Source of the DNA: Nitrospinaceae bacterium
Lineage (GTDB): Bacteria > Nitrospinota > Nitrospinia > Nitrospinales > VA-1
Reading direction: 5' to 3'
DNA length: 64,000 nt
NCBI GenBank assembly: GCA_029261455.1
Contig: JAJDBH010000116.1
Coordinates: 1-64,000, forward strand
Position numbers and translations under genes: made by a program. The notes under the pieces were generated by a model. It saw nothing but the letters and a program-made list of their open reading frames with translations, was not told the DNA's origin and ran no database searches. Positions 32,834 to 42,438 of the stretch are shown here, piece after piece (the stretch's first letter is position 1; each line of letters begins with the position of its first letter).

Positions 32834-35053
32834 TTGAATAAAGATTTGACAGCTATTCTGGTATTGATGGCACTTTTTTTGACTTTGTTTTTCCCGGTTT
32901 TATTTGAAGGTAAAACTTTCTTCTTCAGGGACATATTGCACTTTGGTTATCCTTTTAAGCACTTCATCTGGAAAACCTGGGGGGAGGGTGCCCTACCACT
33001 CTGGAACATGCAAATTTCCAGTGGAATACCTTTCTTCTCTTTATATCACCCCGGAGTTTTTTATCCGCCGAACTTGATTTTTCTGTTGGAAGATTTTGGT
33101 ACGGCCTTCAATACCTGTTTTTTGCTTCACCATTTCGTCCTGACCTTCTCCGTATACAGATTGGCCCGGTTTTGGGGGCTATCGCCGGAAGCTTCTTTAG
33201 GTTCTGCTGGGACGGCTCTTTTGGGTGGTTATTTTCTTTCCCTAGCATCTATTTACAATCATTTTCAGGCAGCAGTATGGTTGCCACTGACGCTCTTAAA
33301 TTTAAACCGTTTTCTATTGGAAAAAAAGCGGGCTGATTTTCTGGCGACCGTTTTGTTTTTCGCTTTTATGGTTCTTGCTGGTAGTCCAGAAACCTGCGTT
33401 TTTACAGTAGCAATCCTGTGGGGTTATTCTGTGTTTGTGGTACCAGGGAAATCCACCTACAGTTCCTTTTTTTCACGGACAGGAATGTTTATCGGGGTGA
33501 TACTTTTGAGCCTGGGTTTGTCTGCTATCCAGCTTATCCCTACTGCAGAGTTGGTAAAGGAGTCGGTGCGTTCGTCCGGCGTGAATTTTGAGACTAATTC
33601 GGCAATGTCTTTATCGCCTTCTGCGTTATCGGCGATGGTTCTTCCTGAAAACTATTTTGGCTTTATGAATACAGCCAATTTTTCCAAGCAATTTTTTTTG
33701 CAAAGTTATTTTATGGGTCTAGTTCCTTTGGGGCTTATGCTCGCCGGTTTATTCTCTGGGATTAAAAACCGGGCGTTCTGGTTCTGGAGTGTTTTGTTTT
33801 TTGCAGGAATCTTTTTTGCACTTGGCCGATTTAACCCCATCTATTCCTGGTTTTATGATTGGGTTCCGGTGCTAAATTTTTTCCGATTCCCAGAAAAGTT
33901 CTTTTTCCTTTCTGCTTTCTCTATGGTTTTTCTGGTGGGAATAGGACTGGATGCTTTGGGGGGTAGGCACGCAGGAATCCGTCAAGTACCTTCTATGCTC
34001 GCTGTGTTTATCTTGCTGGTTTTTCTGGTGTGGACCATGGTGATGGAGCCCGGGAGGGAATGGATAACGGGGTTGGTAACTATATTTATCCTTGCAACTC
34101 TTTTTGCCCTGGCTTCAACCGCAACAAAGGGTGCAATGGCATTCAGGGTTCTTGTGGTATCTCTTTTGATTTTGGAGTTGTGGGCTCGGAACGTTTCGTT
34201 ATTGCCAGTGGTCGACCGGTCGTTCTTCGAAAGAAGTCCTGAACTCTATAACAAATTAGAAAGGTCGCAAGATTTTTATCGGATTTATGGGGGAAGATTG
34301 CTTGATGATGAAGAGTTACCTACCGCCAACCAGTTCCCCCTGAGAGAATCTCTTATGGCTTCGCATCTTGCGTTGAAAAATCTCCTTCGTCCGAATTTGG
34401 GAATGATTTATGGAATGAGCTATGCAAATGGACTTACTGGATTGGAACTGAACGATGGGTGGTTATGGACAGAACTTTTTATCAAGTCCCCACCGGATAA
34501 ACGAATCCGTATATTAGAACGAAGCAATGTGAAATACTGGATTACAGATGAAGGAAGGGATCTTGCCTCTATGGGTTTAAAGCCAGTCGAGGTTTTTGAC
34601 AATGCTCTACCGAGGGCATTCATAGTGGGCGGGTCACAGCGTGGGCGGGAGCCTCATTTATTAAATACTTATTATAGCGATTTGTTTGACCCTCTAAAGG
34701 AAGTTTTGCTGGCCGAAGAAGTACAAATCCAAACACGGAGTAATTTTTCCGGGCAGGTGAATAAAATAACCTATTCTCCCAACAAGGTTGAATTATCTAC
34801 AGACCAGAATGGAGAAGGGTTTCTGGTTTTGCTGGATACTTACTTCCCTGGCTGGAAGGTGGAGGTGGATGGCAAGCCTGAACGCATTTATCGCGCCAAT
34901 TATTTCTATCGGGGCGTCAAGTTGGCACCGGGCAGTCACTCTATAGAATTTTCTTATGAGCCTGTTGGGTTAAAAACAGGTGCTATCATTAGCAGTGTGA
35001 CATTTATTCTATTGTTATTTTTATACTTCAAACCTATGAGAACTGTTCAATGA
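32834..35053 (+). CDS. YfhO-like polytopic membrane protein
   Basis: A 739 aa inner-membrane protein with about 12-13 transmembrane helices, then a soluble domain (about 470-700) and a final helix. The first loop FFFRDILHFGYPFKHFIWKTWGEGALPLWNMQISSGIPFF and the tail LLDTYFPGWKVEVDGKPERIYRANYFYRGVKLAPGSHSIEFSYEP are characteristic of YfhO family proteins. These are related to GT-C glycosyltransferases and are implicated in teichoic-acid or polymer glycosylation in Firmicutes. It starts with TTG at 32834 behind a weak GGA ribosome site. The gene overlaps the next by 4 bp. Confidence 0.8.
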   Translation: MNKDLTAILVLMALFLTLFFPVLFEGKTFFFRDILHFGYPFKHFIWKTWGEGALPLWNMQISSGIPFFSLYHPGVFYPPNLIFLLEDFGTAFNTCFLLHHFVLTFSVYRLARFWGLSPEASLGSAGTALLGGYFLSLASIYNHFQAAVWLPLTLLNLNRFLLEKKRADFLATVLFFAFMVLAGSPETCVFTVAILWGYSVFVVPGKSTYSSFFSRTGMFIGVILLSLGLSAIQLIPTAELVKESVRSSGVNFETNSAMSLSPSALSAMVLPENYFGFMNTANFSKQFFLQSYFMGLVPLGLMLAGLFSGIKNRAFWFWSVLFFAGIFFALGRFNPIYSWFYDWVPVLNFFRFPEKFFFLSAFSMVFLVGIGLDALGGRHAGIRQVPSMLAVFILLVFLVWTMVMEPGREWITGLVTIFILATLFALASTATKGAMAFRVLVVSLLILELWARNVSLLPVVDRSFFERSPELYNKLERSQDFYRIYGGRLLDDEELPTANQFPLRESLMASHLALKNLLRPNLGMIYGMSYANGLTGLELNDGWLWTELFIKSPPDKRIRILERSNVKYWITDEGRDLASMGLKPVEVFDNALPRAFIVGGSQRGREPHLLNTYYSDLFDPLKEVLLAEEVQIQTRSNFSGQVNKITYSPNKVELSTDQNGEGFLVLLDTYFPGWKVEVDGKPERIYRANYFYRGVKLAPGSHSIEFSYEPVGLKTGAIISSVTFILLLFLYFKPMRTVQ

Positions 35054-35973
35054 GACTTGTCAGTTTACTTCCTTCAGCAACCGAAATTATAGTGAAACTG
35101 GGGTTAGAGAAAAACCTGGTGGGCGTGTCGCATGAATGCGATTATCCCGAGACGGTGAAGTCTCTTCCTCGCCTCACTTCGACCCGTGTTAATCCGTCGC
35201 TCGATAGCTCAGCCATTCATGAATCTGTTCTTGAGGTGATGAAAAACGCCGTTTCGGTTTATGACCTCGATGTGGAATTGTTGAAATCCCTAAAACCCGA
35301 TTTCATCGTGACGCAGGATTTATGCGATGTATGTGCTGTTTCATTTTCGCAGGTGGAAGAAGCTTGCCGCGAACTCGTGGGCGCAAAAATTATTTCTCTC
35401 AGACCTAAAATGCTGGGAGATATCTGGAACGATGTTCTAAACACTGCCGAGACGCTGGGGGTGAAACAAAAAGGATATGAGTTTTTAGAAGAAGTCGATC
35501 AGCAAACTCAGGTTGTGCGTGAACGCTTGGTGGGTTTTGAAAAAAAGAAACCGAAAGTTTTGACAATAGAATGGATCGACCCCATTTATGTCGGAGGCAT
35601 GTGGTTGCCGGAAATGATCGATATTGCCGGGGGCCAGGTTTGCATCGCCGAGAGCGGTCAACCTGCACCCGTTGTTGACCGGGAAACCTTAACTAAGATC
35701 AACCCTGATGTTGTGATCGTGAAACCCTGCGGTTATAAACTGGACCAGACCTTGAAAGAAATGGAATTACTGAAAAAGCAAATTCCGGACTGGCAATCAG
35801 GAACTCGAGTTTATCTGGTAGATGGAAACTCCTATTTCAACCGACCAGGCCCACGCATTCTCGACTCTCTGGAAATACTCGCTCATTGCACCCACCCAGA
35901 CCTGTTCCCGGAATTTGGCATGCAGTATGCTGAAGGACTCATCACATTGGAGCCGGGGCTAAAACTTCCATAG
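35050..35973 (+). CDS. BtuF-like periplasmic-binding-fold protein without signal peptide
   Basis: A 307 aa protein with the TroA/BtuF helical-backbone binding fold: RLVSLLPSATEIIVKLGLEKNLVGVSHECDYP near the N-terminus and later IEWIDPIYVGGMWLPEMIDIAGG. Such proteins bind cobalamin, haem or siderophores for ABC import. This one lacks an export signal and so appears cytosolic, as in a known subgroup of cobalamin-binding proteins. No BtuCD permease is nearby. Cysteines in QDLCDVCAVSF may bind a metal or cofactor. It overlaps the YfhO-like gene by ATGA. Confidence 0.75.
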   Translation: MRLVSLLPSATEIIVKLGLEKNLVGVSHECDYPETVKSLPRLTSTRVNPSLDSSAIHESVLEVMKNAVSVYDLDVELLKSLKPDFIVTQDLCDVCAVSFSQVEEACRELVGAKIISLRPKMLGDIWNDVLNTAETLGVKQKGYEFLEEVDQQTQVVRERLVGFEKKKPKVLTIEWIDPIYVGGMWLPEMIDIAGGQVCIAESGQPAPVVDRETLTKINPDVVIVKPCGYKLDQTLKEMELLKKQIPDWQSGTRVYLVDGNSYFNRPGPRILDSLEILAHCTHPDLFPEFGMQYAEGLITLEPGLKLP

Positions 35974-35975
35974 CT

Positions 35976-36044
35976 CGTCATCGCGAGCTGCGAAGCGGCG
36001 TGGCGATCCAGAACCTGGATTGCTTCACTTCGTTCGCAAAGACG
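35976..36044. repeat. Full GCGAG-type inverted-repeat element
   Basis: Left arm CGTCATCGCGAGCTGCGAAGCGGCGTGGCGATCCAG (35976-36011) pairs imperfectly with right arm CTGGATTGCTTCACTTCGTTCGCAAAGACG (36015-36044). This is a MITE/REP-like palindrome of a type common in many bacterial genomes. It lies between convergent genes. Confidence 0.8.
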
Positions 36045-36063
36045 ATCCGGTGATTCTGGCAGA

Positions 36064-37350
36064 TCACCGACGAAACTGGCGGCGGATGGCTAACAACATC
36101 AAGGCTATGATGGTGGGGCCGATCAAGTGTTGCACAGCAACGAAGAATTTGGGAAAGTAAGGTATGCCTTTCAGTTGAAAGTCGCGCTCCCAGCGTTGCA
36201 AAGTTAATACTTTAAAACTGAATAGCGCAGAACCTTGAAATGCATGGATGGGATCTTGATACCATTGCGTCAACTGTACGATTTGTTGCTGATCCGCTAC
36301 TTTCGGTTCAACCCAGAACAAATTCAAGCAGGTAAAAACCAGCCACACAGCCAGAAAACTTGCCAGCGATTGTTGCCACTTTTCACCGTAGCCGGAAACT
36401 ATTTTGTAGAGTTGAGTGAGGTTGAAATACCTTAAAGAAGGCAGAAATTTTGAAATGGGTCTTTCTTTCCATTCCAGCATTTTGGCTTTGCGCCGCATTT
36501 CCAACTCACCGTAATGGAAGTCACCTGCGCGATGAAAATCAAGTTGGCCCTCGAAATTTTCTCTGAGCTTGCGATATAAAATGCTGACCTGACTATAATA
36601 ATCACGGTTGTATTCTACTTCACGATATTTTTTATGAATTATTTTACTTCTTTCTTCATCCGCTAGGTATTCTCGATTAAAGAACTGGTTTTGAGTTTGA
36701 CGGAACCTCACGTTTTTAAAACCTATTTTTTCCAGATCGGAGTAAAGAAACAATACGTTTCCCAAGGTGGATACATCAACAAACTCTATGTAGCCATGAG
36801 AGTCAATTTTGACTCTTTCAAACATACTTGTTTGACCCTCTTCAAAGGTGGTTTTTTCAAAGCTTATTTTTCCAGGACCTGAAAAAGTTGAGTTACTAAA
36901 GCTCATACCCTCTTTCCCTGAAAAAATAACGCGAAGGAAGCTAGCGCCCTCAAAAAATTGCGCACGATCAAAAATCACACCTCCCTTGCCAGTGAACCGA
37001 GCCATAAAAAAATCTGTTATTTCCTCACAGTGAAATTGAGCTTGATAAAAATTCACCCTTCCATCCCCAGAAAAGTGGGACCTGCGGAAGCTTATTTTTT
37101 CTTTGCCGTGAAATTTGGCAGCAGTGAAATTTACTTCACCCCCAGTAAATTTGGCAGTATAGAAGGTCACGCCATTTAAAAATTCCGCCCGGGCAAAGTT
37201 TGCTGTTCCTGTAAAAATTGCACCTGAAAAATTTATTTTCACTTTGAAGGTATATTCGCGAAAATCGACATCCCCGATTTTTACACCACCGAATTGTTCA
37301 CCACGGGCGAGCTTTCTAAGTACTTCTTTTTGGGTCAGAGGTTCGGGCAT
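36064..37350 (-). CDS. Pentapeptide-repeat protein with C-terminal channel-like membrane module
   Basis: A 428 aa protein. Residues about 35-230 are degenerate pentapeptide-type repeats with an F-x-x-A/S-x-F rhythm (for example INFSGAIFTGTANFARAEF), expected to form a right-handed beta-helix. After a charged helical linker (about 235-320) come two membrane helices (about 330-350 and 400-422). Between them FSFKVLTLQRWE sits where a pore loop would lie in two-TM ion channels, but the TxGYG selectivity filter is absent. The role is unknown; some pentapeptide proteins do carry Ion_trans_2 channel domains. Its start codon overlaps nothing upstream. Confidence 0.7.
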   Translation of the reverse strand: MPEPLTQKEVLRKLARGEQFGGVKIGDVDFREYTFKVKINFSGAIFTGTANFARAEFLNGVTFYTAKFTGGEVNFTAAKFHGKEKISFRRSHFSGDGRVNFYQAQFHCEEITDFFMARFTGKGGVIFDRAQFFEGASFLRVIFSGKEGMSFSNSTFSGPGKISFEKTTFEEGQTSMFERVKIDSHGYIEFVDVSTLGNVLFLYSDLEKIGFKNVRFRQTQNQFFNREYLADEERSKIIHKKYREVEYNRDYYSQVSILYRKLRENFEGQLDFHRAGDFHYGELEMRRKAKMLEWKERPISKFLPSLRYFNLTQLYKIVSGYGEKWQQSLASFLAVWLVFTCLNLFWVEPKVADQQQIVQLTQWYQDPIHAFQGSALFSFKVLTLQRWERDFQLKGIPYFPKFFVAVQHLIGPTIIALMLLAIRRQFRR

Positions 37351-37367
37351 GGTTTATAGCCTTCGTT

Positions 37368-37470
37368 CCCTTCCTGATAAGAGGGGTTAGGGGAGATTTG
37401 TTGAATAAACCCCTAAAAATGTAATTACATTTTGCAACCCTCTGGGTCCTCCCTTATCAGGGGGGAAATC
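37368..37470. repeat. Composite GC-rich inverted repeat element
   Basis: TTCCTGATAAGAGGGGTTAGGGG at the left and its inverse-complement-like CCTCCCTTATCAGGGGGG at the right enclose about 40 bp. Both arms are variants of the CCCCCCTGA(C/T)AAGGGGGG unit seen at 10443, 11605 and 29026. Confidence 0.7.
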
Positions 37471-37603
37471 AACTGGAGAGAAGCATATTAATTTCGCCAT
37501 AGCCTATCACGAACATCCCTGTGGTGAAATTCTCTGTTCAGTCAGCCTAGGGCTCATATCATTATCTGATTGATATTAAAGGCCTAATTGGTTAAAATGC
37601 GGC

Positions 37604-39211
37604 ATGGCTATTGATAAAGATTTCATTGTAATCGGGTCTGGTGTGGCGGGGCTGACGTTTGCTCTTAAGGTTTGTAAATTTGGTTCTGTTGGCATCATTA
37701 CCAAAGACGCGTTGGAGGAGTCGGCGACCAAATATGCTCAGGGCGGTATCGCCTCGGTGATGGCGGAAGACGACTCGTTTGAATTGCATGTTCAGGACAC
37801 GATGGAAACCGGACGCGGACTTTGCCATGAAGATTTTGTTCGTATTGCTTGCCGTGAGGGTCCGGCTCGGATTCGGGAATTGATCGGACTCGGTGCCAAG
37901 TTTGACCGCATTCGAGGGGCTGAATTTGACCTGGGAAAAGAAGGTGGGCACTCCAAACGCCGCATTCTGCATGCGAATGACTTCACTGGTTGGGAGATTG
38001 AACGCACTCTCATTGAAGCGGTTCACGCTCAGGATAATATAGAAATATTTGAACATCACATGGCGATTGACCTCATCACGCGCGCGCGTCTTGATGAAAA
38101 AGTTGATCCTGGAAGCGATGAAGACGAAGCCCTGGGGCTTTACGTGTTGAACCACTTGACACAAAAGGTGGAGACGATGGTTGGCCGGGTCATTTTCATG
38201 GCGACCGGCGATGGTGTTGCCGTGGCTTATCGGGCAGGAGCAAAAATCGCCAACATGGAATTTTTTCAGTTCCACCCCACTTGCTTGTTTCACCCGAAAG
38301 CGAAGTCGTTTCTCATTTCGGAAACGGTGCGGGGCGAGGGCGGGATTTTGCGTCTGCAAAACGGCGAGACGTTCATGGAGAACTACCATTCTTTAGGTTG
38401 TCTGGCTCCCCGTGATGTGGTGGCGCGAGCGATTGATTACGAAATGAAAAAGAGCGGCGATGACTACGTCCTTCTGGATGCGACGCATCTTGAGGGTTAC
38501 CGCATTCGCGAACGCTTCCCTAATATTTATAAAACCTGTCTGGAATTCGGATTCGATATGGCGCAGGAACCTGTTCCTGTAGTGCCAGCGGCGCATTATA
38601 TGTGCGGCGGACTCGTAGTGGATGCCTGTGGGCAGACGAATATCAAACGACTTTTTGCCAGTGGAGAGGTGTGTTTCTCAGGCTTGCATGGTGCCAATCG
38701 GCTGGCCTCCAACTCTTTGCTGGAAGGACTGGTGCTCTCGCACCGTGCGGTGGAGAAGGCGGTTGCCTTGTTCAAAGAATCCCGAGGAGTGAGCCAGACG
38801 CACCGGATTCCTGAATGGGACCCCGGAAGCGCGGTAGACAGTGACGAGTCGGTTGTGGTTTCACACAACTGGGATGAGATTCGCCGATTGATGTGGAACT
38901 ATGTTGGCATTGTCCGTTCCACCAAGCGTTTGAAACGTGCAGAAAGTCGCATCGAACTTTTATTGGAAGAGATCCAGGAATATTACTGGAACTTTAAAAT
39001 TACCAAGGACACTCTGGAACTGAGAAATATTGCCATTACGGCGCAGTTGATCATTCAGGGAGCTATGACCCGCAAAGAAAGTCGGGGCTTGCACTACAAC
39101 CTAGACTACCCGGAACCCGATGACGCGAATTGGAAACATGACACAGTTTTCCATAACACCAGTCACCGATTGATAACCCAAACCAACCCGAGAATTGTGA
39201 CCCATGAGTGA
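37604..39211 (+). CDS. nadB: L-aspartate oxidase NadB
   Basis: The FAD enzyme that oxidises aspartate to iminoaspartate, the first step of de novo NAD synthesis. It has the FAD-binding GSGVAGLTFALKV at the N-terminus. The family motifs ATKYAQGGIA, AEFDLGKEGGHSKRRILHA and the catalytic-region YMCGGLVVDACGQT...LFASGEVCFSGLHGANRLASNSLLEGLV are present. The length of 535 aa is normal. It overlaps the next gene, ftsK, by 8 bp. nadA and nadC are not in the window. Confidence 0.95.
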   Translation: MAIDKDFIVIGSGVAGLTFALKVCKFGSVGIITKDALEESATKYAQGGIASVMAEDDSFELHVQDTMETGRGLCHEDFVRIACREGPARIRELIGLGAKFDRIRGAEFDLGKEGGHSKRRILHANDFTGWEIERTLIEAVHAQDNIEIFEHHMAIDLITRARLDEKVDPGSDEDEALGLYVLNHLTQKVETMVGRVIFMATGDGVAVAYRAGAKIANMEFFQFHPTCLFHPKAKSFLISETVRGEGGILRLQNGETFMENYHSLGCLAPRDVVARAIDYEMKKSGDDYVLLDATHLEGYRIRERFPNIYKTCLEFGFDMAQEPVPVVPAAHYMCGGLVVDACGQTNIKRLFASGEVCFSGLHGANRLASNSLLEGLVLSHRAVEKAVALFKESRGVSQTHRIPEWDPGSAVDSDESVVVSHNWDEIRRLMWNYVGIVRSTKRLKRAESRIELLLEEIQEYYWNFKITKDTLELRNIAITAQLIIQGAMTRKESRGLHYNLDYPEPDDANWKHDTVFHNTSHRLITQTNPRIVTHE

Positions 39212-41552
39212 AGAAAAAACTGTACATATACTGATCCGAGATTTTTTTGGTGTGGTTGCACTTGCCTTCACGGTATTCAGCGTGATGGCGTTGATAACCT
39301 TTTCGCCGGACGATCCTTCCTTCAATAAAAGTGTTACAGATGCGAACGTGACAAACTCTGCTGGCATGGTCGGAGCTTATTTTTCCGATGGTCTGGCTCG
39401 TGTTTTTGGAAGCGGCTCGTTTTTCTTCCCGGTGATCACTTTGTTTTTGAGTTGGGCTTTGGTTCGTGGAAAAGATTTCCATAACCTGCCATTGATATTA
39501 AGCTCGGGATTTTTGTTTTTGGTTGGCCTGTGTTCTTTGCTGGCAATTCAGTTTGAGGTTGATCCATTTTTTGGCTCGGCGGTTCCGGTCGGTGGATTGA
39601 TCGGTCATGGTCTGGGCGGATTTCTAGTGACCTGGTTGAATGCTTCTGGGGCAGTGCTGACCTTGGTCACTTTATTGTTCGTAGCCTTTCTGGTGATGAC
39701 GCGCATTCCGGTTAATGTGCTGGTAGAGGGAGTAGGGAAAATTTTCAAGGCTCTGGCTACAGCGTCAATATTGACGGGTGTCGGAACAAAAAATATGGTG
39801 TTAAAAATTCTATCGTCTTCGCGGAGTATGATCGGAAAATTTCAAACGGTGCGAGAGGAGATGCGGGAGATTAATAAAGCGGCTGTGCAGCCAGTGATCG
39901 TCACGCGCAATCGTCCTGAGAAGGTTGTGAAAGATGAAGAGAAACCAGGAAAAAAGAAAACCAAGGAAGAGAAAGCCGAGTTTGTGGTTCAGGATAATTT
40001 TGAGTTCATGAGTTCAACGGGCAAATATCAGGTTCCCCCACTTTCACTGCTGGAGGACCCACCGCCGGGCAGGGACACGCAGGACGATAAAGCCCGGAAT
40101 GAAATTCTTGCCAGCAGCGCAATTCTGGAAAAAAAATTATTAGATTTTGGCATTGAAGGGCGAGTGGTACAGGTGCTGCCTGGTCCAGTCATTACTTTGT
40201 TTGAGTATGAACCGGCTCCGGGAATCAAGGTCAGCCGAATAGTTTCTTTGGCGGACGATCTGTCCCTGGCCTTGCGTTGTGTAGGGCTTCGCATTCTGGC
40301 ACCCGTACCGGGCAAGCCAGTGGTGGGCATTGAGATTCCCAATACACGGCGCGAGACAATTTATTTTAAAGATGTCATGACTTCGGATGTGTTTCAGGAA
40401 TCGGTATCTAAACTCACTCTTGTAATTGGAAAAGATATTACCGGAGAACCGGCAGTGCAGGATCTGGCGAAGACCCCGCATTTACTCATGGCGGGTTCAA
40501 CCGGTTCGGGCAAGAGTGTCGGGCTCAACGCTATGATTTGCAGTATCCTTTTGAATGCTACGCCGGATGAAGTAAAAATGATCATGATTGATCCGAAAAT
40601 GCTGGAGTTATCGATTTATGATGGTATTCCGCATCTTATTTCTCCGGTGGTGACCAATCCTAAAAAAGCTGCGGCTGCGCTTCAGTGGGCGGTCAACGAA
40701 ATGGAATCGCGTTACAAAATGATGGCCGGATGTGGAGTGCGTAATATTAACGGCTTTAACGACCATGCAGAGAAACTCCAGAAAGAATATGACCTGGAAC
40801 TTAAGAAACGCGAAATAGCCAATAAAGGGGTCAAGCCTGTCAGTGCTGAAGATGCGGAGGAGGAAGACGAGGATATCTTGCCGGAACCTCCCGCCAAGCT
40901 CCCTTTTGTTGTCATTCTGATTGATGAATTGGCCGATCTTATGATGGTCGCATCCAAAGGAGTGGAAGACTCGTTAACCCGGTTGGCGCAGATGGCGCGA
41001 GCGGCAGGTATCCATCTGATCGTTGCTACGCAACGTCCTTCAGTGGATGTTTTGACGGGAATCATCAAGGCAAATTTCCCCACACGCATGTCTTATAAAG
41101 TCACTTCGAGAGTGGACTCCAGAACTATTTTGGATGCCATGGGTGCCGACAAACTTCTCGGTAAAGGCGATATGTTGTTTCTGCCTCCGGGAACTTCAAA
41201 ACTTCATCGACTGCATGGTGTTATGGTCAGTGATGAGGAGATACAGCGCATAGTGGACTATATTAAGAAACAGGCGAAACCAAATTATCTGGAAGATATT
41301 TTCGAGTCGGCTATTGAAGACGGGAATAGTGGCGGAGAAGAGGAAGAACCGTTTGATGAAAAATATGATGAAGCGCTTGCCATTGTCGCCAAAGACAGGC
41401 AGGCTTCCATTTCTTATATTCAACGGCGTTTAAGAATAGGCTATAATCGGGCTGCACGAATCATTGAAACCATGGAGCGAGAAGGGGTGGTGGGTCCGTC
41501 TGACGGAGTCAGGCCTCGCGAAGTCTATGTCAGCCCGATCGAAACTGAATAG
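39204..41552 (+). CDS. ftsK: DNA translocase FtsK/SpoIIIE
   Basis: A septal DNA pump that resolves chromosome dimers with XerCD and clears DNA from the division site. At 782 aa it is a short-linker FtsK. It has four N-terminal transmembrane helices (about 10-180), a short charged linker (about 210-280) and the RecA-like motor (about 290-690) with Walker A GSTGSGKS and Walker B VVILIDELADLMM. The C-terminal gamma winged helix reads DNA polarity signals (ISYIQRRLRIGYNRAARIIETMEREGVV). An acidic insert, DAEEEDEDILPEPP, lies in the motor before Walker B. It is coupled to nadB. Confidence 0.95.
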   Translation: MSEEKTVHILIRDFFGVVALAFTVFSVMALITFSPDDPSFNKSVTDANVTNSAGMVGAYFSDGLARVFGSGSFFFPVITLFLSWALVRGKDFHNLPLILSSGFLFLVGLCSLLAIQFEVDPFFGSAVPVGGLIGHGLGGFLVTWLNASGAVLTLVTLLFVAFLVMTRIPVNVLVEGVGKIFKALATASILTGVGTKNMVLKILSSSRSMIGKFQTVREEMREINKAAVQPVIVTRNRPEKVVKDEEKPGKKKTKEEKAEFVVQDNFEFMSSTGKYQVPPLSLLEDPPPGRDTQDDKARNEILASSAILEKKLLDFGIEGRVVQVLPGPVITLFEYEPAPGIKVSRIVSLADDLSLALRCVGLRILAPVPGKPVVGIEIPNTRRETIYFKDVMTSDVFQESVSKLTLVIGKDITGEPAVQDLAKTPHLLMAGSTGSGKSVGLNAMICSILLNATPDEVKMIMIDPKMLELSIYDGIPHLISPVVTNPKKAAAALQWAVNEMESRYKMMAGCGVRNINGFNDHAEKLQKEYDLELKKREIANKGVKPVSAEDAEEEDEDILPEPPAKLPFVVILIDELADLMMVASKGVEDSLTRLAQMARAAGIHLIVATQRPSVDVLTGIIKANFPTRMSYKVTSRVDSRTILDAMGADKLLGKGDMLFLPPGTSKLHRLHGVMVSDEEIQRIVDYIKKQAKPNYLEDIFESAIEDGNSGGEEEEPFDEKYDEALAIVAKDRQASISYIQRRLRIGYNRAARIIETMEREGVVGPSDGVRPREVYVSPIETE

Positions 41553-42432
41553 AGTTTTCTGCAAATTTGTTGTCCAGTTCGCGCTGGTTCTTTTTGTTGT
41601 ATTTTTTGCAGTGCAAGCCAGTCTCGCGGGTATTTTTTCTTATCGGGATGACAAAGGCGCGATCCATTTCACCGATGATATCTCCAAAATTCCCAAACAG
41701 TACCGCGACAACGAACAAGGCGTTCGCAAGCACCGTGAGGCCCGAGGTGCGTATCGGGCAACTCCAAAACCTTCTGCCGCTATAGAACTTCCCGGATCAG
41801 TTTCATCAAATGGGGAAGTCCAGATTCCTCTCATACCCGCTGGTGGTGGCAACTTTCTTGTTGATACCATTCTCAATGGTCGCGTCAAGGCCCGGTTAAT
41901 GCTGGATACTGGCGCCTCCCTCATCACACTTACTGAAGAAATCGGCAATAAACTAGGGATATCACCTTACTCTGGTGCTGCCGAGTTGCCTTTCAATACT
42001 GCGGGTGGGGAAGATTGGATGCCGCTGGTGGCGCTCGATATGGTTGCGGTAGGTTCTGCCGAAACCCGGTTGGTTGAAGCGTCTATCAACAGCCACATTA
42101 AAGGAATTGATGGATTGCTGGGAATGAGTTTTCTTGGCGACTTCCGTTTTGAAATCGACCGCACTAATAAACGCCTCACTTTAAAACCGCCGCAAAATCA
42201 GAATGAATTAGTTTGGGATGGTAAGCCGGGAAATTGGTGGAAAAGTCGGTTCGAACATTATGACACGACCATCAAGGGTTATTCTTCCCGTGCAAGTTTT
42301 CTTCAGCGACGTGGGCATGCAAAGGCTCCGAACATGCAAAAGACCGTGGATTTTTACAAAAAACTGCGGCAAAAATTAGAAACCCGGGCTTCCATTTCCG
42401 GTGTGCCGGCTCGGTTCCGGCCGTCCTCGTAA
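41527..42432 (+). CDS. Exported retropepsin-like aspartic protease with N-terminal DUF4124
   Basis: A 301 aa protein starting at the ATG at 41527, which overlaps the ftsK end by 26 bp; the track's earlier start lies further inside ftsK. A signal sequence (about 10-35, ending SLAG) precedes a DUF4124 module (IFSYRDDKGAIHFTDDISKIPKQYR). A single-domain clan AA aspartic protease follows (about 95-205), with the active-site DTGASLITLT and the later IDGLLGMSFLGDFRFEID. These work as dimers in the periplasm; the substrate is unknown. The C-terminal 80 residues are unassigned. Confidence 0.8.
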   Translation: MSARSKLNRVFCKFVVQFALVLFVVFFAVQASLAGIFSYRDDKGAIHFTDDISKIPKQYRDNEQGVRKHREARGAYRATPKPSAAIELPGSVSSNGEVQIPLIPAGGGNFLVDTILNGRVKARLMLDTGASLITLTEEIGNKLGISPYSGAAELPFNTAGGEDWMPLVALDMVAVGSAETRLVEASINSHIKGIDGLLGMSFLGDFRFEIDRTNKRLTLKPPQNQNELVWDGKPGNWWKSRFEHYDTTIKGYSSRASFLQRRGHAKAPNMQKTVDFYKKLRQKLETRASISGVPARFRPSS

Positions 42433-42438
42433 GGGGCC

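Noticed and set aside
37592-38389. 265-codon minus-strand ORF opposite nadB
   Set aside because: It is the antisense shadow of a clearly conserved NadB gene, has no family-like motifs and no ribosome site.
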